In this document: positions 9,301-15,898 of the stretch, piece after piece
Numbering within the stretch: the stretch's first letter is position 1
How the letters are laid out: the number at the start of each line of letters is the position of its first letter
From: UBA1757 sp963617485
Lineage (GTDB): Bacteria; Bacteroidota; Bacteroidia; Bacteroidales; UBA1402
DNA: 64,000 nucleotides
Assembly: GCA_963617485.1 (NCBI GenBank)
Contig: CAVEPA010000006.1
Location: 1 to 64,000 of the forward strand
Reading direction: 5' to 3'
Program-made: the position numbers and the translations under genes
Notes under the pieces: model-generated
What the model saw: the letters and a program-made list of their open reading frames with translations, nothing else
Told to the model about the DNA's origin: nothing
The model's database searches: none

Positions 9301-9393
9301 TCCAGCGATAAGGTGACGTACCTCGATGGTCTTTCCTTGCGCACCCTTTCAAATACCGGCTATCAGCTCCCTGTCCGCCCGGTGTATGAATAA
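6355..9393 (+). CDS. BspA-like leucine-rich-repeat and Fib_succ-domain protein (continuation of the BACON lipoprotein)
   Basis: In the same frame as the preceding BACON lipoprotein and separated from it by one TGA. The first ATG after the stop is at 6382, giving 1,003 aa with no signal peptide, so it could not be exported on its own by the usual route. Residues ~25-540 are BspA/TpLRR-type repeats (LPxxLxxIGxxAFxxCxxL pattern, for example VTSIGEMAFNNCGALTSVSL). Residues ~540-865 hold three fibronectin-like segments, two of them with YWYV or YWAAYA motifs. The last ~130 residues (DLGLSVKWASCNAG, RLPTAEEF, YYWSST, PVRPVYE) are a shortened Fib_succ-type domain. Frequent AGG/AGA arginine codons differ from the neighbouring core genes and suggest recent acquisition. 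Either a nonsense-mutated gene or a readthrough protein. Confidence 0.75.
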   Translation, partial: VVETLDLSEMKTESSVIGKNRNFFCCVPSLMKVVMPLEVETIEEACFNKCINLKEIDWGTGSSVSKICGRLYVNPVIGLSNQGYYGAFKDCISLESVTLPESLTDFQAGAFLNCSSLRTLIFPDGGRLKELKCGVTHTSTGLSTTRYVMGHLWGCTSLETIVLPSNLREIGENAFFGTPFRKISIPETVKYISTEYLFEGCERLEEVTLPSTITEYSKGMFSGCAKLNIINGPAKIKKYCEKCFEGCPSKWIILDPDAEYGNGVFAGMDVESITFPAGFKTVPIGMFQNCKKLKSLSLGEVETIGQSAFSGCALTGLTLPRSVRQVDYDAFAYNSALSNVRIDAEDITFDRSFDHDEISAVTVGKGVKRMDGPLGGKVSEILFEEGSVCEYFASANSQKSLKSIMLPPSLKTIGDEAFYDCTITSIDIPAGVTSIGEMAFNNCGALTSVSLPDGLQDIGRNAFGRCNKLEKITIPYTVAGIGKEAFYGCTYLEEVHMKSIDPPYIGSRVFENCKYLEKIQVPDEGLSAYKAAWSDWAELIVGGETGGQYRGSSLSVSIATLDASEISFTHAKLNGKLKLPKSMADLNIDAWFYYSDVYKTVEELKSSGDSYRVASYDIEDDGSFYGSYGFGSCATYWYVAYAIVGGEEYWGEVKSFTTGGISIDDPALSSDSRSVTFSGSLDIPESSQGQAVETYFLYGTTDNYFASSATRIDASFDGDRFKATAGNLTPGTTYYWAAYAKVGSWQYSGKLRSFVAMPDMSVTTGASELASGKVNLKGTVSMTSDPSASGISPKVVFYCLSSSNYSISGSISDAELLKMVLEYGEQYEAAWTYGTPEVSVQVPFESGAQYWYVLCVKVNDAVVSHGEMKSYTCSYNFPSGAVDLGLSVKWASCNAGAASPEDFGDYLTYDGFSSAECRLPTAEEFTELLENCVWTRTERNGVTGYVVAGSNLNAIFLPAAGMKDVGRDRYVGRSCYYWSSTVSSDKVTYLDGLSLRTLSNTGYQLPVRPVYE
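6358..6372 (+). other. Perfect hairpin three bases after the TGA
   Basis: GTCGAG, loop ACG, CTCGAC: a six-base-pair perfect stem with a three-base loop beginning three bases downstream of the in-frame TGA. It might affect termination or readthrough, or be chance. It does not resemble a standard bacterial SECIS element. Confidence 0.35.
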
Positions 9394-9414
9394 GAGACTA
9401 CTTCGGTCGTCTCT
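9393..9414 (+). terminator. UUCG-tetraloop hairpin after the LRR gene
   Basis: AGAGAC-T-AC-TTCG-GT-C-GTCTCT: eight paired positions with one mismatch and a very stable TTCG tetraloop, starting in the LRR stop codon. No T-run follows, so it is a candidate terminator or 3'-end stabiliser only. Confidence 0.4.
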
Positions 9415-9535
9415 ACCGAACTCGACCGTCAGGAAAGCGGCCGCTACGCCCATGAAACAAGCCATGGTGATGAATATCGCAAAAGTTGTTGGTAAGTAAT
9501 TATGAATAAGAAGATTTGCAAAAATCAACTGCTAT
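9400..9535 (-). pseudogene. Possible remnant of a membrane transporter C-terminus
   Basis: Within the ~350-base gap between the LRR gene and the MFS gene, the minus strand has a stop-free stretch from about 9533 whose translation includes YLPTTFAIFITMACFMGVAA and then FLTVEFGRDD, a plausible transmembrane helix followed by a charged tail. No start codon or upstream gene body is present. It resembles the last helix of an MFS-type carrier but is too short to classify. The remainder of the gap shows only a -7 promoter box. Confidence 0.25.
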
Positions 9536-9629
9536 AGTTGACGTAGTGAAAAGACAACTCTTTGCCTGAATATGCAAATTCTTTGAGACTCCTGCAAAAG
9601 TGTGGGTACGCCTGATTGAGAAAAATTTG

Positions 9630-9637
9630 TAATTTTG
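9630..9637 (+). promoter_or_regulatory. -7 promoter element for the MFS gene
   Basis: TAATTTTG, an exact TAnnTTTG match, 107 bases before the MFS ATG. No convincing -33 element was seen. The implied leader is about 100 bases. Confidence 0.5.
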
Positions 9638-9744
9638 CGCCGCAAAATCAAGGCAGCTGAAGATTCGTTATGGAATTGTAGGTGACTGAAGATTTCGCAG
9701 CTTGGAAGAGCTGGAAACTCCACCGAACAATTAAAAACACCATT

Positions 9745-10974
9745 ATGAATCATTCAAGCAAACTGACCTTCACCATTCTGTCCATTTCGCTCCTGACGGT
9801 TATGGCAGGTGCTGCCATCGCGCCTGCATTGGGAGTTATCCACGAACACTTCGTTGGGCACAACGGTATGCTGGTACAGCTGATAATCAGCATGCCAGCA
9901 CTCTTTATCATCATTACCAACTTTTTCTTCGCGCCGCTCTGCAAACTCTTCAAGACCCGCACCCTAGCCATGCTGGGTCTCGTTATGTATCTGGTGTTCG
10001 GTGCCGGTGCGTTCTTCGCCCGAAGTCTGGGGCTTGTGCTGGTGATGAGGGCACTGCTTGGCGTGAGCGTGGGGATGATAATGCCGCTCTCGACGGGATT
10101 GTTGGCGTATTACTTCCCTCCCGAGCAGCAGGCTAAGCTGATGGGCCTTTCGGCATTCATGAACCAAATGGGCGGGGTAATCGCCACGCTGCTGAGCGGC
10201 CTGCTATCCAATATCAGCTGGAACTATTCATTCCTGGTCTATCTTTTGGGCATCTTCGCCGTCGCTCTTGTAGCCCTGTTCCTGCCGAATGAGCGGCTTG
10301 TCAGCGGAGAGGAGACCCTGAAAAATTCTCCCGACTACTACGAAAGCGAGACGGGCATTACCAAGGCCCGCAAGAAACCCGGCCGGCCGGTGGCATCGCT
10401 GTTGCGCTTCGCGCCATCGGTGGTGGGCATGTACCTGCAAATGCTCCTGTTCTTTATCTTCCCGACGAACTTCGCCATCACAGCCCGTGCAAATGCAGCC
10501 CTAACCGGCAACGACATAACCCTCATCATGGTGGGCCTCGATGTGGTGGCAGCCATCATCGGACTGGCTTTCGGCTGGATGATGGGGCATATGAGCCACT
10601 ACATGAAATACTTGGCGCCGCTCACCTTCATCCTCGGATACGGATGCTATTCTCTTGGTGTGTCCACGCCGCTCCTACTTGCTGGCTCGGTGCTGGTGGG
10701 ACTTGCCAACGGAATAGGAATGCCATACCTAAATACGATTGCCTCCATCAAGGGCGGCAAGAACGCCGCAACTACGGTTATGCCGCTCATTTCGGCCGCC
10801 CTGTACCTGGGGCAGTTTACTTCGCCTCTGATAATCAGCCCCTTGGCTGGTCTTCTCGGCTCGCCCACTTCGCCGTATGTCATCGGTATGGCTTTCGGAA
10901 TCGTCTATCTGATTCAGGCATTCTGCACCAGGAGATATCAGGCGCTCTCTCCGGCTGCTGGTCTCAAGGAGTGA
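9745..10974 (+). CDS. MFS transporter, drug-efflux type
   Basis: Inner-membrane major facilitator of 409 aa with about 12 hydrophobic helices. An upstream in-frame ATG at 9682 would add a hydrophilic stretch; the ATG at 9745 places the first helix (FTILSISLLTVMAGAAIAPA) right at the N-terminus as expected. The helix 2-3 loop contains APLCKLFKTRTL, close to the usual MFS motif A pattern, and helix 4 contains RALLGVSVGMIMPL. Substrate unknown; similar proteins are annotated as multidrug or small-molecule exporters. Transcribed alone from a -7 box at 9630, inside the surface-protein region. Confidence 0.85.
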   Translation: MNHSSKLTFTILSISLLTVMAGAAIAPALGVIHEHFVGHNGMLVQLIISMPALFIIITNFFFAPLCKLFKTRTLAMLGLVMYLVFGAGAFFARSLGLVLVMRALLGVSVGMIMPLSTGLLAYYFPPEQQAKLMGLSAFMNQMGGVIATLLSGLLSNISWNYSFLVYLLGIFAVALVALFLPNERLVSGEETLKNSPDYYESETGITKARKKPGRPVASLLRFAPSVVGMYLQMLLFFIFPTNFAITARANAALTGNDITLIMVGLDVVAAIIGLAFGWMMGHMSHYMKYLAPLTFILGYGCYSLGVSTPLLLAGSVLVGLANGIGMPYLNTIASIKGGKNAATTVMPLISAALYLGQFTSPLIISPLAGLLGSPTSPYVIGMAFGIVYLIQAFCTRRYQALSPAAGLKE

Positions 10975-11077
10975 AACAAGGAGAGACGGCCTCGGCCCCT
11001 CGACATGCTCTGGGACCTCGGGCTCTGGGGCAGCTGTTGTTGTTTTTGGTAATACTATTGAAAAAGTGCCGAAAAAA

Positions 11078-11108
11078 TTTGGAAGATTGCTCCCCCCCTA
11101 TACATTTG
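11078..11108 (+). promoter_or_regulatory. Full -33/-7 promoter for the 47-aa peptide and lipoprotein
   Basis: TTTG at 11078-11081 and TACATTTG at 11101-11108, separated by 19 bases: an exact match to the Bacteroidetes housekeeping promoter. It lies 38 bases before the ATG of the small peptide gene. Confidence 0.8.
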
Positions 11109-11146
11109 CGCCGTGTTAACAGGTATATTAAATTACACAAAGAATT

Positions 11147-11290
11147 ATGACAGTTAAAAAATTCTACCAGTCTCCCGAGACGGAGACAATCGTGATGCCT
11201 CTTGAGGGGGTCGTTTGCAGCAGCCAGCCTGATGCTTCAAATCTTAATGTCGCAAATCCTTTCGGCACTGAAGAAGAAGAGGAGTATTAA
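11147..11290 (+). CDS. 47-aa acidic small peptide, unknown function
   Basis: ATG at 11147 to TAA at 11288-11290. The peptide begins MTVKKFYQSPETETIVMPLE, has one cysteine in VVCSS, and ends in an acidic GTEEEEEY tail. It has no signal peptide or membrane segment. A strong promoter immediately upstream and a lipoprotein gene starting 19 bases downstream argue that it is a real gene heading an operon. The pattern (basic start, aromatic residue, PE/PD-x-E, hydrophobic patch with one Cys, acidic tail) recurs in the 46-aa peptide at 14671. Small genes of this shape are common in Bacteroidales genomes; function unknown. Confidence 0.7.
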   Translation: MTVKKFYQSPETETIVMPLEGVVCSSQPDASNLNVANPFGTEEEEEY

Positions 11291-11309
11291 CCAAATAAAT
11301 CAGACGATT

Positions 11310-12278
11310 ATGAAAAAGACAATGATAGCAATAATGGCGGTAGCCGCAGCTCTGACAGTCGTATCCTGCGACAAGTCGGAAGTTACCGCTGCTCCTGATA
11401 CTGAAAAGCAGGCTCAGACCCTCAAGCTCGACCTCAATATCCCTTCTCTCGACTCCGATGCCGACACCAAGGCGATGAAGACCGGCTGGGTTGCAGGCGA
11501 CAAGCTCAACATCTGGTTCGACGAATGGGAACCCGGAATAAATACCTCTGAGCCGGACCTTATCATCACCTACGACGGTTCGAAGTGGACTGCCGGTGAG
11601 CTGAAGCTCAGTGCCAAAGAAGACGGCACTGCCCGCTCTCTCAAGGCAAGCGGCGGCAAGATGACGGTACTGTATGAGGGATACAATGACCTGTCTAGTT
11701 ACGCCACCGACTGGTGGAATGGCAGTTGGTATTATGAAACTGTCAACCGCAAAGAGAATGGGGATAATAGCGTATTCGCCTCCAAGCTCGAGGCATATTC
11801 CCAAGGCATAAACTATACTTATGACGCGGAAGCCAATACGCTGTCCGCTGCTATCAGCAGTTTCGAATTTATTACAAGGTTCAAAGTCCTCATAAAGGGT
11901 GTCACCGATGATATGAAGAACAACGCATCTCAGTATTTTCTGAAAATTACCATCAGTGACGGGGCATCAAATGATTGCGTAACTGCAGCAGGTTCTATTT
12001 GCGTCAGTACCAATTCGGGCGCTCATCCCAAAATCACAGGAATAACTTCGAACAATCTCGGTTACATGCTCGGAGTCAAAGAAGATGACGGCATTGCTTT
12101 CTACTATTGGAATATTAGGGTCACAAACGGCAACGTTAAGTTCGAGCTCTACAAGACCGGTGAGACGACCGCTATGTCAAGCTATACCGCAACTGGCAAG
12201 ACCATCACTACTTCCATCGACAAGTGCAAGGGCATCTATATCAATTACTCAAAGTTCTCTGCAACTGCAACGGAGTAA
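11310..12278 (+). CDS. Lipoprotein, fimbrillin/surface-type, unknown function
   Basis: 322 aa with a signal peptide and lipobox at Cys20 (ALTVVSC). The ATG at 11310 is preferred over the longer open frame because it gives a clean signal sequence. The mature part starts with a Thr/Asp-rich linker, and TKAMKTGWVAGDKLNIWFD resembles the TRA-x-W-x-x-GD entry seen in Bacteroidales FimB/Mfa2-like or fimbrillin-like lipoproteins; the rest is predicted beta-rich. Probably co-transcribed with the 47-aa gene and ended by the strong terminator at 12301. Exact family not recognised; a surface structural or adhesive role is inferred. Confidence 0.75.
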   Translation: MKKTMIAIMAVAAALTVVSCDKSEVTAAPDTEKQAQTLKLDLNIPSLDSDADTKAMKTGWVAGDKLNIWFDEWEPGINTSEPDLIITYDGSKWTAGELKLSAKEDGTARSLKASGGKMTVLYEGYNDLSSYATDWWNGSWYYETVNRKENGDNSVFASKLEAYSQGINYTYDAEANTLSAAISSFEFITRFKVLIKGVTDDMKNNASQYFLKITISDGASNDCVTAAGSICVSTNSGAHPKITGITSNNLGYMLGVKEDDGIAFYYWNIRVTNGNVKFELYKTGETTAMSSYTATGKTITTSIDKCKGIYINYSKFSATATE

Positions 12279-12300
12279 TAGCCCGAACCACAACAATACC

Positions 12301-12336
12301 AAGCTGGCAACCGCACCACGGCTGCCAGCTTTTTTA
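12301..12336 (+). terminator. Rho-independent terminator after the lipoprotein operon
   Basis: AAGCTGGCA and TGCCAGCTT form a perfect nine-base-pair stem with a 13-base loop, followed by a run of T. It closes the 11147-12278 operon. The remaining ~200 bases before the next gene hold only a -7 promoter box that I can support. Confidence 0.9.
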
Positions 12337-12525
12337 TCTAGATGAGCCTACTGCAGCGAAAGCTCCAGTCTTCCGGAACAGTGCCGCATCCCTGAAAAAA
12401 CTTGCCAATAATTTAGACACCACCAGAATGGCCGCGCCATCGTTCTTGATGGTTCTCCCAACTTAGCATAATGAGTTTGTGACCTTGTTTTTTATGCCAA
12501 CGGGTGAAAATCGAAAGATTTTATG

Positions 12526-12533
12526 TACTTTTG
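12526..12533 (+). promoter_or_regulatory. -7 promoter element for the DUF4957-like lipoprotein
   Basis: TACTTTTG, an exact consensus match, 51 bases before the ATG at 12585. No clear -33 element. Confidence 0.55.
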
Positions 12534-12584
12534 CGGCCTGTTTTTTGTATACTAGATTATGTGCGTAAGATAAGGTAAACGATT

Positions 12585-14645
12585 ATGAGTCAGTTGAATA
12601 GTTCTAGGGGGCTCTCGAGAGTCCTGACAGCCATTCTGCTATTTGCAGCCACCGTTTCCTGTACTAAGGAAAATTTCGCTTCGGATGAGGAACTTCAGGA
12701 ACAGAATTCCACCATCACTTTTACCGCAGGCTTTGCCTCGGACGAGGACAAGACCTCTTCGGACCCTCAGACCAAGGTTGCCATAAACATCTATGAGGGT
12801 AATTCCAAGGCAAAGGTGGTCTTCACGCCCGGCGACTACATATATCTGTACAGCAAATATGTAAAGTGGGTGCAGTATCAAGGCTATCAATTAAGCGGAG
12901 CGTATTCCAATACCGTGACACTCAAGGAGGAGAATATGAACGGCGACGGTACGGCAACTTTCAGCATGCCGGCCAATTCGGACGAAAATTACAAGGTCCT
13001 GAACTTTCTCGCCTACGACAATCTGAATACAGTCAGCCTTCATTCTGACTATATTGTTACGGAAAATGCTGACACAGACGACGAAACCAAAGTGGCGGAC
13101 ATCAACATTCAGACCCGCGAAGACGCGTTCAGCACAATTGTCGCAGGAAGAGTTCCGCATCTCGCCTGGGCGAAATGCAACACCAGCGACAGGACTCTGA
13201 CATTCAAGAACATCCTGACGCTTATCCGCTATTCCGTAAACAGCAATGACGTGGACTATGTCGAGTTTACCGGCAACAACGAAGAAGATGTGATTGGCAC
13301 TTTCAACATCAATTTCCGCAAGGGGGAAGCCTCTTTCTATGGCGGACAGAAAACCGCCAGATCGTATGTCAAGTCTTCCGGGGAGCCTTGCTACATTGCG
13401 CTGGGCTCAGGTCTCGACCTTACCAAGGGATTCACTGTCAAGGCTTTCGACAAGGATGGCAAGGTTCTCTTCGCGTGCCGGAGCGAAAAAGAGTTCAAGA
13501 CCACGGCCGGCAGCATCATAGATTTGGGTGCACTTGACGACCGGGCCAGTCTTTATGCTCTCTGGCAGAACGGAGAAGATATTGAAATTGACGGGGTGAA
13601 ATATAACAAGTCCACTTATGGGGACGGCACTCTGATAAAAAAAGGAGAGATGATTCCTGCCAGCACTGATGGTGGCGTATTTTTTATCAAGGGCGAGGCT
13701 ACGGTTAGCGTCCTTCCTCAGGGAAAGAAAATATTTTTCATCAGCGACAGCTTCAGCGGGAAAAGGGCAAAACTCACATTCACCCAGAAACTTTCCACCT
13801 ATGAACACGACTGTATCGCATTCAAGAACATTGAGTTCGAGACGACTTCCGGCACACCGCTCCTGTCCGTGAACAGCGGCCAGGTAGACACGCTGGTGAT
13901 GGACGGATGCAAAGTCACTTTGAAGCATGCTCTTGTGGATATGTCGGGAAGTTACAGCATCGAAAATCTGACGCTCTCGGGCAATGATTTCATCATCGAT
14001 CCTTCCCTTTCCGCTGACAATGCCGGCCTTATACTGACGGGAAACAAGACTGATGAGTCAACATCTCTCGCACAATACAAGATTCAAGACAACCTGTTCT
14101 GGAGCAGTACTCCGAGAGAATGGCACATCGTCAAGTCCGATGTCGGGAAAGGCTTGTACCTCGGTAAGCTCAATCTTTCCCGCAACACATTCTACCATCT
14201 CTATTCCGGCACTTATGGAGATTCTCTCCCGAAAGCGTTCCTGATGCTCGGCAAGCTCACCCAATCAGCCGCGTTCGGTGCGAACCTCGTTTACACCGGT
14301 TCCGTTCTCACTTCGGAGCAGACACCGACAGAGTCCAGCCCTACCGCCTATCTCGCAGGTTTTTATCGCGACTACACCTCTGAGAATACCCAGAATCTGC
14401 TGGAAAGCGGTGCGGCCACAGCTTGGTACGGAACATCCGCACTTCTCGGAGGCGAAGCGTTCTATACCGGCAGGGTTTATGTGAGCGGCGTAGATTCGGA
14501 TGCGGACATCGCTTCGGATTTCCAGATGCAATTCGTCCGCCAGAATATGACTCCTCTCACGGAGAATCCGTTCACGGCAATCGATCCCGCCACGGGAGTT
14601 TATACCCTCAAAGAGACATACAAGGGATATGGTGCCACAAGATAA
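12585..14645 (+). CDS. Surface lipoprotein with DUF4957/DUF5123-like beta-helix region
   Basis: 686 aa. The signal peptide carries a lipobox at Cys26 (LFAATVSC). The first half resembles fimbrillin-like N-terminal modules (TKVAINIYEGNSKAKVVFTPGD, later IIDLGALDD). From about residue 330 (GVKYNKSTYGDGTLIKKGE) a repeated beta structure follows, with IAFKNIEFETTSGTPLLSVN and LVMDGCKVTLKHALVDMS, as in the DUF4957/DUF5123 right-handed beta-helix proteins of Bacteroidales. Those are cell-surface proteins often encoded with polysaccharide-use genes. The 46-aa gene starts 25 bases downstream. No enzyme active site was recognised; glycan binding is inferred. Confidence 0.75.
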   Translation: MSQLNSSRGLSRVLTAILLFAATVSCTKENFASDEELQEQNSTITFTAGFASDEDKTSSDPQTKVAINIYEGNSKAKVVFTPGDYIYLYSKYVKWVQYQGYQLSGAYSNTVTLKEENMNGDGTATFSMPANSDENYKVLNFLAYDNLNTVSLHSDYIVTENADTDDETKVADINIQTREDAFSTIVAGRVPHLAWAKCNTSDRTLTFKNILTLIRYSVNSNDVDYVEFTGNNEEDVIGTFNINFRKGEASFYGGQKTARSYVKSSGEPCYIALGSGLDLTKGFTVKAFDKDGKVLFACRSEKEFKTTAGSIIDLGALDDRASLYALWQNGEDIEIDGVKYNKSTYGDGTLIKKGEMIPASTDGGVFFIKGEATVSVLPQGKKIFFISDSFSGKRAKLTFTQKLSTYEHDCIAFKNIEFETTSGTPLLSVNSGQVDTLVMDGCKVTLKHALVDMSGSYSIENLTLSGNDFIIDPSLSADNAGLILTGNKTDESTSLAQYKIQDNLFWSSTPREWHIVKSDVGKGLYLGKLNLSRNTFYHLYSGTYGDSLPKAFLMLGKLTQSAAFGANLVYTGSVLTSEQTPTESSPTAYLAGFYRDYTSENTQNLLESGAATAWYGTSALLGGEAFYTGRVYVSGVDSDADIASDFQMQFVRQNMTPLTENPFTAIDPATGVYTLKETYKGYGATR

Positions 14646-14670
14646 TTATTTACAGATACTTGTTTTGAAG

Positions 14671-14811
14671 ATGAATATAAAGAACAAATACACCACTCCG
14701 GACATCGAGGAAGTGGAAATGACCATACAGAATTGTATCCTTGCCGGCAGTTCATTCAATGGTGCCAGCAACGACTCCTACGATTATCAGCAATACGATT
14801 GGGACGAGTAA
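14671..14811 (+). CDS. 46-aa acidic small peptide, unknown function
   Basis: ATG at 14671, TAA at 14809-14811. It begins MNIKNKYTTPDIEEVEMTIQ, has a single cysteine followed by ILAGSS, and ends in an Asp/Tyr-rich tail (YDYQQYDWDE). It follows the 686-aa lipoprotein by 25 bases and is probably co-transcribed with it. It shares its layout with the 47-aa peptide at 11147 although residue identity is low. A small structural subunit, a signalling peptide or a modified-peptide precursor are possible; no modification enzyme is nearby. Confidence 0.65.
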   Translation: MNIKNKYTTPDIEEVEMTIQNCILAGSSFNGASNDSYDYQQYDWDE

Positions 14812-14836
14812 TAAATCGATTGCCGACTTGGGAAAG

Positions 14837-15892
14837 TTATTCTGAATCGTAGTAGATGACGCGCATGTCTTCGCTGTAGGCGACGGTGGGATAGCGGAGC
14901 GTGTATATCGCCGGCGTGACGATGGAAACAAAGCCCAGGCCTCCTTTGACGTTGCTGGGATACACAATGGGTTCGCTCAGCCCGCTAATGTAGAAGCCTC
15001 CTTGTTCGCTCGAAATGCAGTTCAGGTAGGTGTATTCGTCCTGCGTCATGGTGTAGAGTTTGATGCGGCATTCCAGCCGGGCCGAATCGCCCACCTCCAG
15101 GCTACCGCTACGGAGAACGGCCAATAGGGCATCATCGTAATTTTCGTCTTCCAGCCGGAAAGTGTGGGTGCTACCTGCAAAAGAAACGTTGGTGAACAGG
15201 CTGAAAACATTCTCGGACAGCCCAATCTCTCCAAAAAGCGAGTTGCCGCCCGGGTGCAGCAGCGCATCGCCGCTATTGACGAAATGGTGCGAAGAGAACA
15301 GCGAGTCGGTCGCGCGGCCGCTACTGTCGATGGTGTAGACAACATCCTCCATCTGGAACAGAAAGTAGTGAGTTTCCTGCTCATCGGGAAAGTCCTGCAC
15401 TTGAATATCGTAGTGCTGTTCGGTGTAAGTGTAGGAATGAACCTGATTTCCGTCGGGGTCGACGTAAGCGATAATGTCGTCATCCTCAACGAGAATGTTT
15501 AGGCTCATGGTGTCAACTTTGACGATGCTGCCCTGACAGGCGGGGACAATGGCGCTGGCCGAGGCGGTCTGGTTGCCCAGACGGGCGGTGACTGTCAGTT
15601 TGTCGCCGGGAATAAAGCGGTAGTTGAACAGAAAACCGCTGTAATCGGTCCAGGGAACCTCAAATTCGGGCCCGTCGTTCACCCGGCAGCGCACTTGCGC
15701 AGTCAGACTCTCGCTGCAGTCGGCACCAGAACTGTTGTAGACGCTGATACGGTGGGTGTCGTGGTCTTGCAGAATTTGAGCGGTCAGCACCGGCATGGGC
15801 TTGTTCTTGTCTATGCGTATGTCTTCAATTAGGCTCTGGCAAGCGCTGAACAAAGCCAAAATCGTCATCAATAGGATAATCTTCTTTGTCAT
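14837..15892 (-). CDS. DUF4249 lipoprotein, partner of the TonB-dependent receptor
   Basis: 351 aa, signal peptide with Cys18 (ALFSAC). The order of motifs (MPVLTAQILQDHDTHRISVY, FLFNYRFIPGDKLTVTA, a late YTYLNCISSEQGGF) fits DUF4249, a Bacteroidetes-specific outer-surface lipoprotein family nearly always encoded next to a TonB-dependent receptor. It starts six bases after the receptor stop, so they form a two-gene operon. It probably sits as an extracellular lid or binding partner of the receptor; substrate unknown. It is convergent with the 46-aa gene, 25 bases between stops, with no evident terminator. Confidence 0.85.
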   Translation of the reverse strand: MTKKIILLMTILALFSACQSLIEDIRIDKNKPMPVLTAQILQDHDTHRISVYNSSGADCSESLTAQVRCRVNDGPEFEVPWTDYSGFLFNYRFIPGDKLTVTARLGNQTASASAIVPACQGSIVKVDTMSLNILVEDDDIIAYVDPDGNQVHSYTYTEQHYDIQVQDFPDEQETHYFLFQMEDVVYTIDSSGRATDSLFSSHHFVNSGDALLHPGGNSLFGEIGLSENVFSLFTNVSFAGSTHTFRLEDENYDDALLAVLRSGSLEVGDSARLECRIKLYTMTQDEYTYLNCISSEQGGFYISGLSEPIVYPSNVKGGLGFVSIVTPAIYTLRYPTVAYSEDMRVIYYDSE

Positions 15893-15898
15893 GGTCTC

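Noticed and set aside
12339..12466. LDEPTAA-like stretch downstream of the lipoprotein terminator, suggesting an ABC-ATPase remnant
   Set aside because: Only seven residues match, no Walker A or signature motif is present, and the frame has no continuation.
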